A stretch of 64,000 nucleotides of DNA from Burkholderiales bacterium. GTDB taxonomy: Bacteria; Pseudomonadota; Gammaproteobacteria; Burkholderiales; Burkholderiaceae_C. The position numbers and the translations under genes were made by a program. Where the stretch lies: contig JACRPO010000007.1 of assembly GCA_016223165.1 (NCBI GenBank), positions 62,001 through 126,000 on the forward strand, in the 5' to 3' direction. Numbering within the stretch: position 1 is the first letter of the stretch; every line of letters starts with the position of its first letter. Positions 43,357 through 51,518 of this stretch are shown piece by piece. A model generated the notes under the pieces. The model saw only the letters and a program-made list of their open reading frames with translations, searched no databases and was not told the origin of the DNA.

Positions 43357-44317
43357 GGGCCGCGCCGGCGGCTCCGCGGCGGCGCAGGACAAACAGGACG
43401 CGCAGGCTGGCGCATCGGCGCCCACGGCCGGGCATCCGCGCCGGGTGCGCGTGGCCGTTGCCGCCCTGGTCTTCAACGCCTTCGCCTGGGGCGTCTCGTG
43501 GTGGCCGTTCCGCGAACTCGGCGGGCGCGGGCTGCACGCGCTGTGGGCCACGGTGATCGTCTACCTGATCGGCGTCATCGTCATCACGCTCGTGCGGCCG
43601 AGCGCCTGGGGGCAGCTGATGCGCGCGCCGGCGCTGTGGTGGCTGGTGCTCGCCTCGGGCGCGACGAACGCCACCTTCAACTGGGGCGTGACCATCGGCG
43701 ACGTCGTGCGCGTGGTGCTGCTGTTCTACCTGATGCCGCTGTGGGCCATGCTGCTGGCCCGCGTGCTGCTCGGCGAGCCGTTCACGCGCGCCGCGCTGCT
43801 GCGCCTGGCGATGGCCCTGGCGGGCGCGGCCATCGTGCTGTGGCCGCCGGCGCAGGCGGGCGACGGCGCGGCGTTCGCCTGGCCGGCGCCGGCAACGCTG
43901 GCGGAGTGGCTGGGCCTCGCCGGCGGCTTCGCGTTCGCCCTCACCAACGTGCTGCTGCGACGCGAGGCGGCCGAGCCCGAGACGGCGCGGGCGCTGGCGA
44001 TGTTCCTCGGCGGCGCGCTCGTCGCCGGCGCGCTGGCCTTCGCGCTCGCCTCGGCAGCGCTCGTGCCCTGGCCCGGCCCCGCGGAGCGATGGGCGCTCGG
44101 CGTCGGCCTGCTGGCGCTGTGGTTCATGGCCTCCAACCTCGCGCTGCAACACGGCGCGGCGCGCGTGCCAGCCAGCGTCACCGCCGTGGTCATGGTGAGC
44201 GAGGTGGTCTTCGCGAGCGTGAGTGCGGTGCTGCTCGGTGCGAGCACCGTCACGCCGACGCTGGCACTCGGCGCCTGCCTCATCGTCGGCGCCTCGGTGC
44301 TCGCGGCGCGCGCCTGA
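43346..44317 (+). CDS. EamA/DMT-superfamily exporter
   Basis: 323 residues from ATG 43346, overlapping the lplT stop by 11 bp. A 30-residue hydrophilic N-terminus is followed by ten hydrophobic segments in two EamA repeats (about 32-165 and 180-320), with the family patterns GVSWWPFRELGGRGLHALW and MASNLALQHGAARVPASV. Drug/metabolite exporter; substrate not predictable. The short gap after it (44318-44412) contains three imperfect copies of a roughly 32-bp unit centred on CTGAACGCCGC. Confidence 0.88.
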   Translation: MATEGRAGGSAAAQDKQDAQAGASAPTAGHPRRVRVAVAALVFNAFAWGVSWWPFRELGGRGLHALWATVIVYLIGVIVITLVRPSAWGQLMRAPALWWLVLASGATNATFNWGVTIGDVVRVVLLFYLMPLWAMLLARVLLGEPFTRAALLRLAMALAGAAIVLWPPAQAGDGAAFAWPAPATLAEWLGLAGGFAFALTNVLLRREAAEPETARALAMFLGGALVAGALAFALASAALVPWPGPAERWALGVGLLALWFMASNLALQHGAARVPASVTAVVMVSEVVFASVSAVLLGASTVTPTLALGACLIVGASVLAARA

Positions 44318-44412
44318 ACGCCGCATTGTGGGGACGGCGCGCAGCTGAACGCCGCATGTGAGGACAGCGCGCGCCTGAGCGCCGCTCGCACCGGGCAGTG
44401 CCGGCCCGGCGC

Positions 44413-45546
44413 TCAGGAGGGCATGCCCCCGGCGTTCGCCGCCGGCATGACGCCGAAGCGAGCCAGGTAGAGCGCCAGTTCGTCCTCGTCGAGCGGCTTG
44501 CCGAGAAAGCCGTCGCAGCCGGCGAGCGCGCCGCGCACGCGGTCGAGCTCGGTGTGGTGCGCCGTCACCATGACGACATTGCTCGCCGCCGGCTCGCGCT
44601 TGATGTGCTGGCACAGGCCGAGGCCGTCGAGCGGGCTGCGCTCGCCCAGCTCCATGTCGAGGAAGACGAAGTCGTAGCGCCGTCGCGCCAGCCGCTCGAT
44701 GGCGGCGGCGCTGTGCGAGACGCAGTCGGTGACGAGGCCGAAGGGCGCCAGCTTCTTCTGCAGGAAGCGCAGCGCGATGTCGCTGTCGTCGACCAGCAGC
44801 GCCGTGCTCGGCAGCGCGGCGCCCGGGGCACGCTGCGGGACGGCCGGCCGCAGAGCCGCCGGCTTCGCAGCCGCCGCGGGCATGGACGCGGATGCGCGCA
44901 CAGCCGACGCAGCAACGGCCGGCACCACAACGGGCGCAGCGGCAGCGAGGGCCGATGCCGAAGGTGCGGGCGCCGGTGCGACGGCGGGCGCGGGTGCGGC
45001 CGCCGGGGCTTGGGCGGAAGCGGCTGCCGCTGTTGCCGGCAGCGGCAGAGCCGCGGGTGCCGGGTGGGGCACGTCGGGCGGGTCAGGCAGGTCGGGCAGA
45101 GTCAGGTCGAGAGTTTCGGCCGGCTGCAGCAGCAGCTCTGCCGGCGGCAGCGGCCGCTGCGGCCGCACGGGCTGGATCACGGTGCGGCGGCGCCCGGCCG
45201 CTTCGGCCAAGGCGTCCGCGCGCGCCGGCACCGGCAGGCGCCGCGCCGCCATCACGTCGAGTTCACGCAGCACGCGCATCGGGTCGATGGGGCGGCCCAT
45301 CCAGGCGATGGCGCCGTCGGGCGGCTTGGCGCCGACGAAGACGGTCTCGGGCATGCGTTCGACGGCCTGCACGAGCTGCACCGAAGGCGCATGGTCGGCG
45401 TCGGCGACCACGAAGTCGGCCTCGGAGAGCAGCTGCACCTGCTCGTAGCGCGGCTCGCGCGTGCTGGCGAGGCGGAAGTACGAACCGAGGGTGTTGCGCT
45501 CGAAGGCGCTGAAGCCGAGCAGGGCGATGCGGTGCAGGGTCGTCAT
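44413..45546 (-). CDS. Response regulator with degenerate N-terminal receiver and long Pro/Ala linker
   Basis: 377 residues from ATG 45546; longer in-frame extension upstream runs into a tandem repeat and is not coding. Residues 1-105 look like a receiver-type fold without the acidic pair and phospho-Asp. Residues of about 106-245 are a Pro/Ala linker, including a DLPDLPDPPDVP stretch. Residues 248-370 are a complete receiver domain: Asp253/254, phospho-acceptor Asp297 in FVFLDMELG, Thr328 and Lys350 in GFLGKPLDE. No DNA-binding or enzymatic output domain exists, and no histidine kinase is adjacent. It probably signals by protein-protein contact. Confidence 0.85.
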   Translation of the reverse strand: MTTLHRIALLGFSAFERNTLGSYFRLASTREPRYEQVQLLSEADFVVADADHAPSVQLVQAVERMPETVFVGAKPPDGAIAWMGRPIDPMRVLRELDVMAARRLPVPARADALAEAAGRRRTVIQPVRPQRPLPPAELLLQPAETLDLTLPDLPDPPDVPHPAPAALPLPATAAAASAQAPAAAPAPAVAPAPAPSASALAAAAPVVVPAVAASAVRASASMPAAAAKPAALRPAVPQRAPGAALPSTALLVDDSDIALRFLQKKLAPFGLVTDCVSHSAAAIERLARRRYDFVFLDMELGERSPLDGLGLCQHIKREPAASNVVMVTAHHTELDRVRGALAGCDGFLGKPLDEDELALYLARFGVMPAANAGGMPS

Positions 45547-45691
45547 GGTCGGTCGCGATGGAGGCAGAGCATCCGGAGCATCGTGCGAGGCCGCCCGCAC
45601 GAAGTCAATCGCCCCACGGGTGGACGAGCGGGGCACGCGCCACTTCCGGGTCGATGCGGCGCCGGCACTCTCTGTGCCGGCCGGGTGAGCC

Positions 45692-45810
45692 CACTGGAGT
45701 ACCTCGGGCTGCGCCCTCCGGTATGAGCCCTTCGGGCGGCCGGGCGGGCTCACTGGAGTACCTTCGGGCTGCGCCCTCCGGTATGAGCCCTTCGGGCGGC
45801 CGGGCGGGCT
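45692..45810. repeat. Two 60-bp tandem repeats upstream of the glutathione peroxidase gene
   Basis: Units 45692-45750 (59 bp) and 45751-45810 (60 bp) are almost identical and each contains GCCCTTCGGGC (perfect GCCC/GGGC hairpin with TTC loop); a degenerate partial unit precedes at about 45679-45691. The array lies in the 341-bp gap 45547-45887 between the divergent response regulator and glutathione peroxidase genes; no gene is seen there. Its minus-strand translation (SPPGRPKGSYRRAQP repeated) is a by-product often met in Burkholderiales genomes. Confidence 0.85.
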
Positions 45811-45887
45811 CATGCCCCGCCGGCGCCGGCCCGGCAGCGACGCCGCTACGATCGCTACCCCGCCCAGCCGACCCCGGAGCGCATGCG

Positions 45888-46391
45888 ATGCCAGGCACGA
45901 TCTACGACTTCCAGTCCCTGTCGATCACGGGCAAACCCGCGGCCTTCTCCACGCAGCGCGGCAAGGTGCTGCTGGTGGTCAACACGGCCAGCGCCTGCGG
46001 CTTCACGCCGCAGTTCAAGGGCCTGGAGCAGTTGTGGCGCGACTATGGCGAGCGCGGCTTCGTCGTCGTCGGCTTTCCGAGCAACGAGTTCGGCGCGCAG
46101 GATCCGGGCAGCAACGAGGAGATCTCGTCGTTCTGCGAGATGAACTACGGCGTCAGCTTCCCGATGATGTCCAAGGTGCAGGTCAACGGCGGCGAGGCGC
46201 ACCCGCTGTGGCAGTGGCTCAAGACCGAAGCGCCCGGGATGCTCGGCAGCGAGGCGATCAAGTGGAACTTCACCAAGTTCCTCGTCGGCCGCGACGGCAA
46301 GGTCATCAAGCGCTATGCGCCCAACGAGGCGCCGGAGGCGATGCGCAGCGATATCGAAGCGGCGCTCGCCGCACCGGCCCCCGCCCGCTGA
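45888..46391 (+). CDS. Glutathione peroxidase-family thiol peroxidase
   Basis: 167 residues from ATG 45888. Peroxidatic Cys37 in VVNTASACGFTPQ, followed by the conserved FPSNEFGAQDPGSNEEI (Gln of the catalytic tetrad) and IKWNFTKFLVGRDG (Trp, Asn). A second Cys in SSFCEMNYGVSFP could be the resolving cysteine, so it is more likely thioredoxin-dependent than glutathione-dependent. Reduces hydrogen peroxide and lipid hydroperoxides in the cytoplasm. Followed 23 bp later by an aminotransferase gene. Confidence 0.93.
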   Translation: MPGTIYDFQSLSITGKPAAFSTQRGKVLLVVNTASACGFTPQFKGLEQLWRDYGERGFVVVGFPSNEFGAQDPGSNEEISSFCEMNYGVSFPMMSKVQVNGGEAHPLWQWLKTEAPGMLGSEAIKWNFTKFLVGRDGKVIKRYAPNEAPEAMRSDIEAALAAPAPAR

Positions 46392-46414
46392 CGAAGTCCA
46401 ACCCAAGGCACCTC

Positions 46415-47608
46415 ATGTTCCAGCACCTCGAGCCCTACGCCGGCGACCCCATCCTGAGCCTGAACGACGAGTTCCAGAAGGATCCGCGCGCCGACAAGGT
46501 CAACCTGTCGATCGGCATCTACTTCGACGACAAAGGCCGCATCCCGGTGCTGCAATGCGTGCGCGACGCCGAGGCGCAGATGCTCGCCGAGGGCGGCGCC
46601 AAGCCCTACCTGCCGATCGAAGGCTCGGGCCCGATGCGCCAGGCCGTGCAGCACCTGCTCTTCGGCGCCGAGCACGGGGCGGTGAAGGCCGGCCGCATCG
46701 CGACGCTGCAGACGGTGGGCTCGAGCGGCGGCCTGCGCGTCGGCGCCGACTTCATCCGCCGCTGGCTGCCGGGCAGCGCGATGTGGATGAGCGACCCGAG
46801 CTGGGACAACCATCGCGCGATGTTCGAGGGCGCCGGCATCGCCGTGCACACCTACCCCTACTACGACCCCGCCACCGGCGGCGTGCGCTTCGACGCCCTG
46901 CGCGAGGCCATCGCCGGCCTGCCGGCGCGCAGCATCGTGCTGCTGCACGCCTGCTGCCACAACCCCACCGGCGTCGACCTGAGCCGCGAGCAGTGGCGCG
47001 AGCTCGTGCCGCTGCTGCGCCAGCGCGAGCTGCTGCCCTACCTCGACCTCGCCTACCAGGGCTACGGCGACGGCATCGCCGAGGATGCCTATGCCGTGCG
47101 CCTGCTCGCCGACAGCGGCGTCAGCTTCTTCGTCGCCAACTCGTTCTCCAAGAGCATGAGCGTGTACGGCGAGCGCGCCGGCGCGCTCTCGGTGGTGTGC
47201 GCCGACGCGGCCGAGGCCGAGCTCGTGCTCGGGCAGCTGAAGGCGACCGTGCGCCGCAATTACTCGAGCCCGGCCATCCACGCCGCCGGCATCGTCAGCC
47301 GCGTGCTCGCCGACCCGAAGCTGCGTGCGGCCTGGGAGGCCGACGTGGCCGCCATGCGCGAGCGCATCCAGGCGATGCGCAAGAGCCTGCACGCGACGCT
47401 CTCGGCCAAGAGGCCCGGCCGCGATTTCGGCTACTTCCTCAGCCAGCGCGGCATGTTCAGCTACACCGGCCTGAGTGCGGCGCAGGTCGACCGGCTGCGC
47501 GAACAGTTCGGCGTCTACCTGATCCGCTCGGGGCGCATCTGCGTGGCCGGACTCAACACCGGCAACGTCGAGCGCACGGCCAGCGCGATGGCCGCGGTCA
47601 TCGACTGA
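46415..47608 (+). CDS. Aromatic amino acid aminotransferase (class I, AspC/TyrB type)
   Basis: 397 residues from ATG 46415. Fold-type I aminotransferase with PLP lysine Lys246 in ANSFSKSMSVYGERAG, HACCHNPTGVDL, and the C-terminal LIRSGRICVAGLNT substrate-carboxylate arginine segment. FQKDPRADKVNLSIGIYFDD at the N-terminus is typical of proteobacterial aspartate/aromatic transaminases (TyrB-like). Transfers amino groups between aromatic or dicarboxylic amino acids and 2-oxoglutarate. Likely in an operon with the peroxidase gene. The 105-bp gap after it shows no feature. Confidence 0.92.
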   Translation: MFQHLEPYAGDPILSLNDEFQKDPRADKVNLSIGIYFDDKGRIPVLQCVRDAEAQMLAEGGAKPYLPIEGSGPMRQAVQHLLFGAEHGAVKAGRIATLQTVGSSGGLRVGADFIRRWLPGSAMWMSDPSWDNHRAMFEGAGIAVHTYPYYDPATGGVRFDALREAIAGLPARSIVLLHACCHNPTGVDLSREQWRELVPLLRQRELLPYLDLAYQGYGDGIAEDAYAVRLLADSGVSFFVANSFSKSMSVYGERAGALSVVCADAAEAELVLGQLKATVRRNYSSPAIHAAGIVSRVLADPKLRAAWEADVAAMRERIQAMRKSLHATLSAKRPGRDFGYFLSQRGMFSYTGLSAAQVDRLREQFGVYLIRSGRICVAGLNTGNVERTASAMAAVID

Positions 47609-47713
47609 AGAAGGGCGCGACGCCGGCAGGCCGGCGCAGGCGCATGCGCCTGCACATTCGCCTGCGCCTGCCAGGGGCTGGCATGGTGCCGACGTGCCCG
47701 CGGGCGCCATCAC

Positions 47714-48667
47714 TCAGGGTGCGGCCGCCGCTTGCACCAGCCCGCGCAGCCAGCGCTGCGCCGGGTCGGCGTCGTGCCGCAGGTGCCAGAGCATGCCCAC
47801 GTGCACCGTCGTCAGCGTGATCGGCAGCGGGGCGATGGCCAGTTCATCGCGGTAGCCGGTGGCCTCGAGAAAGGTCTCGGGCAGCACGGTGAGCAGATCG
47901 CTGCGCGCCACCACGCGCCCGGCCGTGAAGAACTGGTTCACGGTGAGCACGACCCGCCGCTGGCGCCCGATGGCGGCAAGCGCCTGGTCCACGGCACCGA
48001 AGGCACGGCCCGAGAAGCTGACGAGCAGGTGCGGCGCGGCGCAATAGGCGTCCAGCGTCAGGGCCCCGGCGCCGGCGAGCGGGTGGCCACGCCGCATCAC
48101 GCAGACGTAGCGCGTGTCGTACAGCGGCCGGTGCCGCCACTGCGTCTCGCCACCTTCGGCCTGCAGCGCCGGCAGCACCTCGGGGAACGAGCCCATCGCC
48201 AGGTCGATGGCGTTGGCCTGCAGCAGGCGGCGCGGGTCACGCGTCGTGAGCGGCTGCACGCGCAGCGTGGCCGCCGCGCCCTGGTCCTCGATGGCCTTGA
48301 CGAGCCCCGGCACGAGCAGCGCCGCCGTGGCGTCGGCCATCGCCAGCCTGAAGAGCACGGCGTCGCGCTGCGCATCGAACGCGGCCGGCGCGATGGCTTG
48401 CCGCAGCAGGGCCAGCGCCGAGCGCACCTGCGGCCACAGCGCCTCGGCCGCCGGCGTCGGCCGCACGCCGTGCGTCGTGCGCGTGAAGAGATCGTCGCCG
48501 AGCGACTCGCGCAGGCGCCTGAGCGCGTGGCTCACCGCCGGCTGCGTCATCGCCAGCGCGGCGCCAGCCCGGGTGAGGCTGCCCTCGGCCATCACGGCGT
48601 CGAAGACGCGCAGGAGGTTCAGGTCGAGGGTGCGGAAGTTCGGTGCGGCGGCTTTGGTGGCGGTCAT
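47714..48667 (-). CDS. LysR-family transcriptional regulator
   Basis: 317 residues. N-terminal winged HTH (about 14-73; LNLLRVFDAVMAEGSLTRAG, TQPAVSHALRRLRESLGDDL) and a C-terminal periplasmic-binding-like effector domain (about 100-305). The N-terminal extension MTATKAAAPNFRT is typical of NodD-like members. A perfect 7-3-7 palindrome with a T-N11-A core lies only 5 bp upstream of its start, between it and the divergent small gene, so it likely controls both itself and that gene. The co-inducer is not predictable. Confidence 0.92.
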   Translation of the reverse strand: MTATKAAAPNFRTLDLNLLRVFDAVMAEGSLTRAGAALAMTQPAVSHALRRLRESLGDDLFTRTTHGVRPTPAAEALWPQVRSALALLRQAIAPAAFDAQRDAVLFRLAMADATAALLVPGLVKAIEDQGAAATLRVQPLTTRDPRRLLQANAIDLAMGSFPEVLPALQAEGGETQWRHRPLYDTRYVCVMRRGHPLAGAGALTLDAYCAAPHLLVSFSGRAFGAVDQALAAIGRQRRVVLTVNQFFTAGRVVARSDLLTVLPETFLEATGYRDELAIAPLPITLTTVHVGMLWHLRHDADPAQRWLRGLVQAAAAP

Positions 48668-48671
48668 CTGG

Positions 48672-48688
48672 TATGAGTGCTACTCATA
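48672..48688. promoter_or_regulatory. Probable LysR operator
   Basis: TATGAGTGCTACTCATA is a perfect palindrome (arms TATGAGT/ACTCATA, spacer GCT) and contains the T-N11-A pattern of LysR-type operators (T48674, A48686). It overlaps the LysR ribosome-binding region, which favours autorepression. It is in one of the few AT-rich stretches of the window (48668-48740), where TAATAT at 48733-48738 could be a -10 box for the divergent gene. Confidence 0.7.
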
Positions 48689-48805
48689 TCAAATCTGACC
48701 AACTTTCATCCTGCCGTTATTGGTGGTAACCCTAATATCCAGACATCAGGAACCGAAAAGACCTCTGAGGCCCGACCGCCGGGCCCAGCAACGAAAGGAT
48801 CCGTC

Positions 48806-49069
48806 ATGAGCCAGATCACCCTGCATGCCCCGGCCCCCGTCGCCGTGCCACGTGGCGCCGAATGGGCCGCCACCACCTTCGCCGCCTTCCTGAAGCTGGT
48901 GGAAGGCCTGTGGATCAGCGGCAACGCGCGCCGCGCGCACCTGCGCCGTGTCAAGGAAGCAGCCGCGCTGCGGCGCGTCGCAGCGAGCGTCAGCCGCCAC
49001 GACCCGGGCTTCGCTTCCGACCTCTTCGCGGCGGCCGACCGCCACATCGACCGCGCCGACGGCCGCTGA
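48806..49069 (+). CDS. Small helical protein divergent from LysR
   Basis: 87 residues from ATG 48806, with GAAAGGA at 48793-48799. No signal peptide. Predicted mostly alpha-helical: AATTFAAFLKLVEGLWISGN, then a strongly basic RRAHLRRVKEAAALRRVAAS segment, and an acidic-His tail. No family recognised. The divergent arrangement with a LysR gene and shared AT-rich promoter region suggests it is the regulator's target. DNA-binding or membrane-peripheral roles are possible. Confidence 0.65.
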   Translation: MSQITLHAPAPVAVPRGAEWAATTFAAFLKLVEGLWISGNARRAHLRRVKEAAALRRVAASVSRHDPGFASDLFAAADRHIDRADGR

Positions 49070-49122
49070 CCGCGGCTAGTCGCCGCCGGACCCCGCTGGG
49101 CGCCGCGCGGCCGGCGGGATGC

Positions 49123-49887
49123 TCAGATGCAGCGCCCGCCGTCGACCTCCATGCACACGCCGGTGATCATGCTGGCCTCGTCGCTGACGAGAAAGCACGC
49201 GGCGTTACCCAGGTCCTCGGGCTGAGAAAAGCGCCCGAGCGGGATCGTCGAGAGGAATTTCGCCCGCATCTCGGGCGTGTCCTCGCCCATGAACGACTTG
49301 AGCAGCGGCGTCTCGCCCGCCACCGGGTTGAGCGCGACGACGCGGATGCCGAACGGCGCCAGCTCCACCGCATTGGCGCGCGTGGCCGTGATCACCCAGC
49401 CTTTGCTGGCGTTGTACCAACCCAGGCGCGGCCGCGGGCTCACGCCGGCCGTGCTCGCCATGTTGAGCACGACGCCGCGGATGCCGCCGGCGCCCGGCGC
49501 ATTGCCCTTCAGCCTCGGCACCGCCTCGCGCATCGCGTAGTAGATCGCCTTCATGTTGACCGCGAAGATGCGGTCGAAGTCGGCCTCGCTCACCGCCTCC
49601 AGCGGCCCGGGCAGGTGCGTGACGCCGGCGTTGTTGACGACGATGTCCAGGCGCCCGAACTGCTGCTCGGCCGTCTGCACCATCAGCCGCGCGTCGGCGG
49701 CGCTGGCCACGTCCACGCGCAGCGCGTGCGCCGCTGCGCCGGCCGCGGAGGCAACGGCCTGCGCCGCCTCCAGGTTCAGATCGGCCACCACCACCTGTGC
49801 GCCCTCGGCGACGAACTTGCGCACGATGCCCGCGCCGAAGCCCGAACCGCCGCCCGTGACGATCGCCACTTTGCCCTTCAGCCGCAT
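49123..49887 (-). CDS. Short-chain dehydrogenase/reductase (classical SDR)
   Basis: 254 residues. Nucleotide-binding TGGGSGFGAG (11-20), NNAG (about 85-88) and catalytic Ser145, Tyr158, Lys162 (WYNASKGW) are all present. Asp36-type acidic residue after the second strand (VVVADLN) favours NAD(H). Typical annotations are glucose 1-dehydrogenase or 3-oxoacyl reductase, but the substrate is not defined. It is the second gene after the aldehyde dehydrogenase (57-bp gap), so the pair could oxidise an alcohol to an acid in sequence; both diverge from a peptide-type ABC transporter. Confidence 0.92.
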   Translation of the reverse strand: MRLKGKVAIVTGGGSGFGAGIVRKFVAEGAQVVVADLNLEAAQAVASAAGAAAHALRVDVASAADARLMVQTAEQQFGRLDIVVNNAGVTHLPGPLEAVSEADFDRIFAVNMKAIYYAMREAVPRLKGNAPGAGGIRGVVLNMASTAGVSPRPRLGWYNASKGWVITATRANAVELAPFGIRVVALNPVAGETPLLKSFMGEDTPEMRAKFLSTIPLGRFSQPEDLGNAACFLVSDEASMITGVCMEVDGGRCI

Positions 49888-49944
49888 GCCTGTCTCCTGA
49901 GGATGTGCCGGCCCGGCTCGTCGCGAGCCCGGTTCGGTCGTGCT

Positions 49945-51399
49945 TCAGTCGTGCTTGATCGCGATCGTCTTCAGCGTCGAGAACCCGTACAGCGCCTCGA
50001 AGCCCTTCTCGCGCCCGTGCCCCGAGTGCTTGACGCCGCCGAAGGGCAGCTCGATGCCGCCGCCGGCGCCGTAGTTGTTGACGAACACTTGGCCGGCCTG
50101 CAGCTTGCGCGCCACGCGCCACTGCCTTCCGCCGTCGCTTGTCCACAGCCCCGCCACGAGACCGTAGGGCGTGCCGTTGGCGATGGCCAATGCCTCGGCC
50201 TCGCCGTCGAACGGGATCACCGCCTGCACCGGGCCGAAGATCTCCTCCTGCGCGATGCGGTGTGCCGGGTTCACGTCGGCCACCAGCGTCGGCGGCACGT
50301 AGAAGCCGTCACGCGGCAACGAGGCGGGCATCGCGGCCTGCGCCGCGACCTTGAGGCCGCTCGCCTTCACGACCTCGAGGTAGCCCATGACGATCTCGCG
50401 CTGGCGCGCCGAGATCACCGGCCCGATGTCGAGATCGTCCAGCGCCGGCCCGATGCGCAGCGCGCGGTAGCGCTCGGCCATGCGCGCCACCACCGCGTCG
50501 AACACCGGCCGCTCGACGAGGATGCGGCTCGCTGCCGAGCAGGTCTGCCCGGCATTCTGGATGCCGGCATTGACGAGGAAGGGCAGCGCCGCGTCGAGGT
50601 CGGCATCGGCGAAGACAATCTGCGGGCTCTTGCCGCCGAGCTCCAGCGTCACCGGCACCGCGTTCTTCGCCGCCGCCGCCTGGATCAACGCACCGACGGC
50701 CACCGAGCCGGTGAACGAGATGTGCTGCACGCCCGCATGCGCAGACAACGCCGCACCCGCCTCCTCACCCAGGCCCGGCACGACGTTGACCGCGCCGGCC
50801 GGCATGCCCGCCTCGTCGGCGATGCGCGCGAAAGCGAGCGCGGTGAGGCAGGCTTCCTCGGCCGGCTTGAGCACGCAGGCGTTGCCCATCGCGAGCGCCG
50901 CGCCGACGCTGCGGCCGATGATCTGCATCGGGTAGTTCCACGGCACGATGTGCGCCGTCACGCCGTGCGGCTCGCGCAGCGTCAGCGCGGTGTAGCCGTT
51001 GGCGAACGGGATCGTCTGCCCGTGCACCTTGTCGGCCGCACCGCCATAGAACTCCAGGTAGCGCGCCAGCGCCACCGCATCGGCGCGCGCCTGCTTGAGT
51101 GGCTTGCCGACGTCCAGCGCCTCCAGCCGCGCCAGTTCGTCGGCCTGCTCGAGCACACGCGCGCTCATCTTCAGCAGCACGCGGCCGCGCTCGGCAGCGC
51201 TCAGCGCCCCCCAGGCACCTTCGAACGCCGTGCGCGCCGCCGCCACCGCGGCATGCACATCCGCCGCGCCGCCCCGCGCGATGCGCGCCAGCTCGCTGCC
51301 GTCCGAGGGGTCGAGGAGCGGCAGCGTGCGAGCGTCGTCGCAGGCGCGCCAGCGGCCGCCGATGAAGACCTGGGTGCTGTCGAAGGGGATGTGCTTCAT
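49945..51399 (-). CDS. NAD(P)-dependent aldehyde dehydrogenase
   Basis: 484 residues, complete ALDH fold. Catalytic Glu253 in TLELGGKSP and Cys287 in NAGQTCSAASR; HIVPWNYPMQI and FTGSVAVGALI are cofactor-site motifs, and FGGVKHSGHGREKG is the C-terminal signature. Resembles betaine-aldehyde/gamma-aminobutyraldehyde-type enzymes. It is divergent from the ABC transporter at 51519; the 119-bp intergenic region includes three 8-bp tandem repeats (CCGATGAC, about 51453-51478). Confidence 0.94.
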   Translation of the reverse strand: MKHIPFDSTQVFIGGRWRACDDARTLPLLDPSDGSELARIARGGAADVHAAVAAARTAFEGAWGALSAAERGRVLLKMSARVLEQADELARLEALDVGKPLKQARADAVALARYLEFYGGAADKVHGQTIPFANGYTALTLREPHGVTAHIVPWNYPMQIIGRSVGAALAMGNACVLKPAEEACLTALAFARIADEAGMPAGAVNVVPGLGEEAGAALSAHAGVQHISFTGSVAVGALIQAAAAKNAVPVTLELGGKSPQIVFADADLDAALPFLVNAGIQNAGQTCSAASRILVERPVFDAVVARMAERYRALRIGPALDDLDIGPVISARQREIVMGYLEVVKASGLKVAAQAAMPASLPRDGFYVPPTLVADVNPAHRIAQEEIFGPVQAVIPFDGEAEALAIANGTPYGLVAGLWTSDGGRQWRVARKLQAGQVFVNNYGAGGGIELPFGGVKHSGHGREKGFEALYGFSTLKTIAIKHD

Positions 51400-51518
51400 G
51401 GCCTGGTTGCCTGTCGCTGCGTGGCATGCCCGCGAGCCTTGTCGTCTGACGACCCGATGACCCGATGACCCGATGACTCACGAGGCTGAGGCATCATAGA
51501 CCGCCGCCTCCGACCCCC

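Noticed and set aside
45547..45813. N-terminal extension of the response regulator through the 60-bp repeats
   Set aside because: The SPPGRPKGSYRRAQP repeats are a translation of the tandem DNA repeat. The ATG at 45546 begins a sensible domain.
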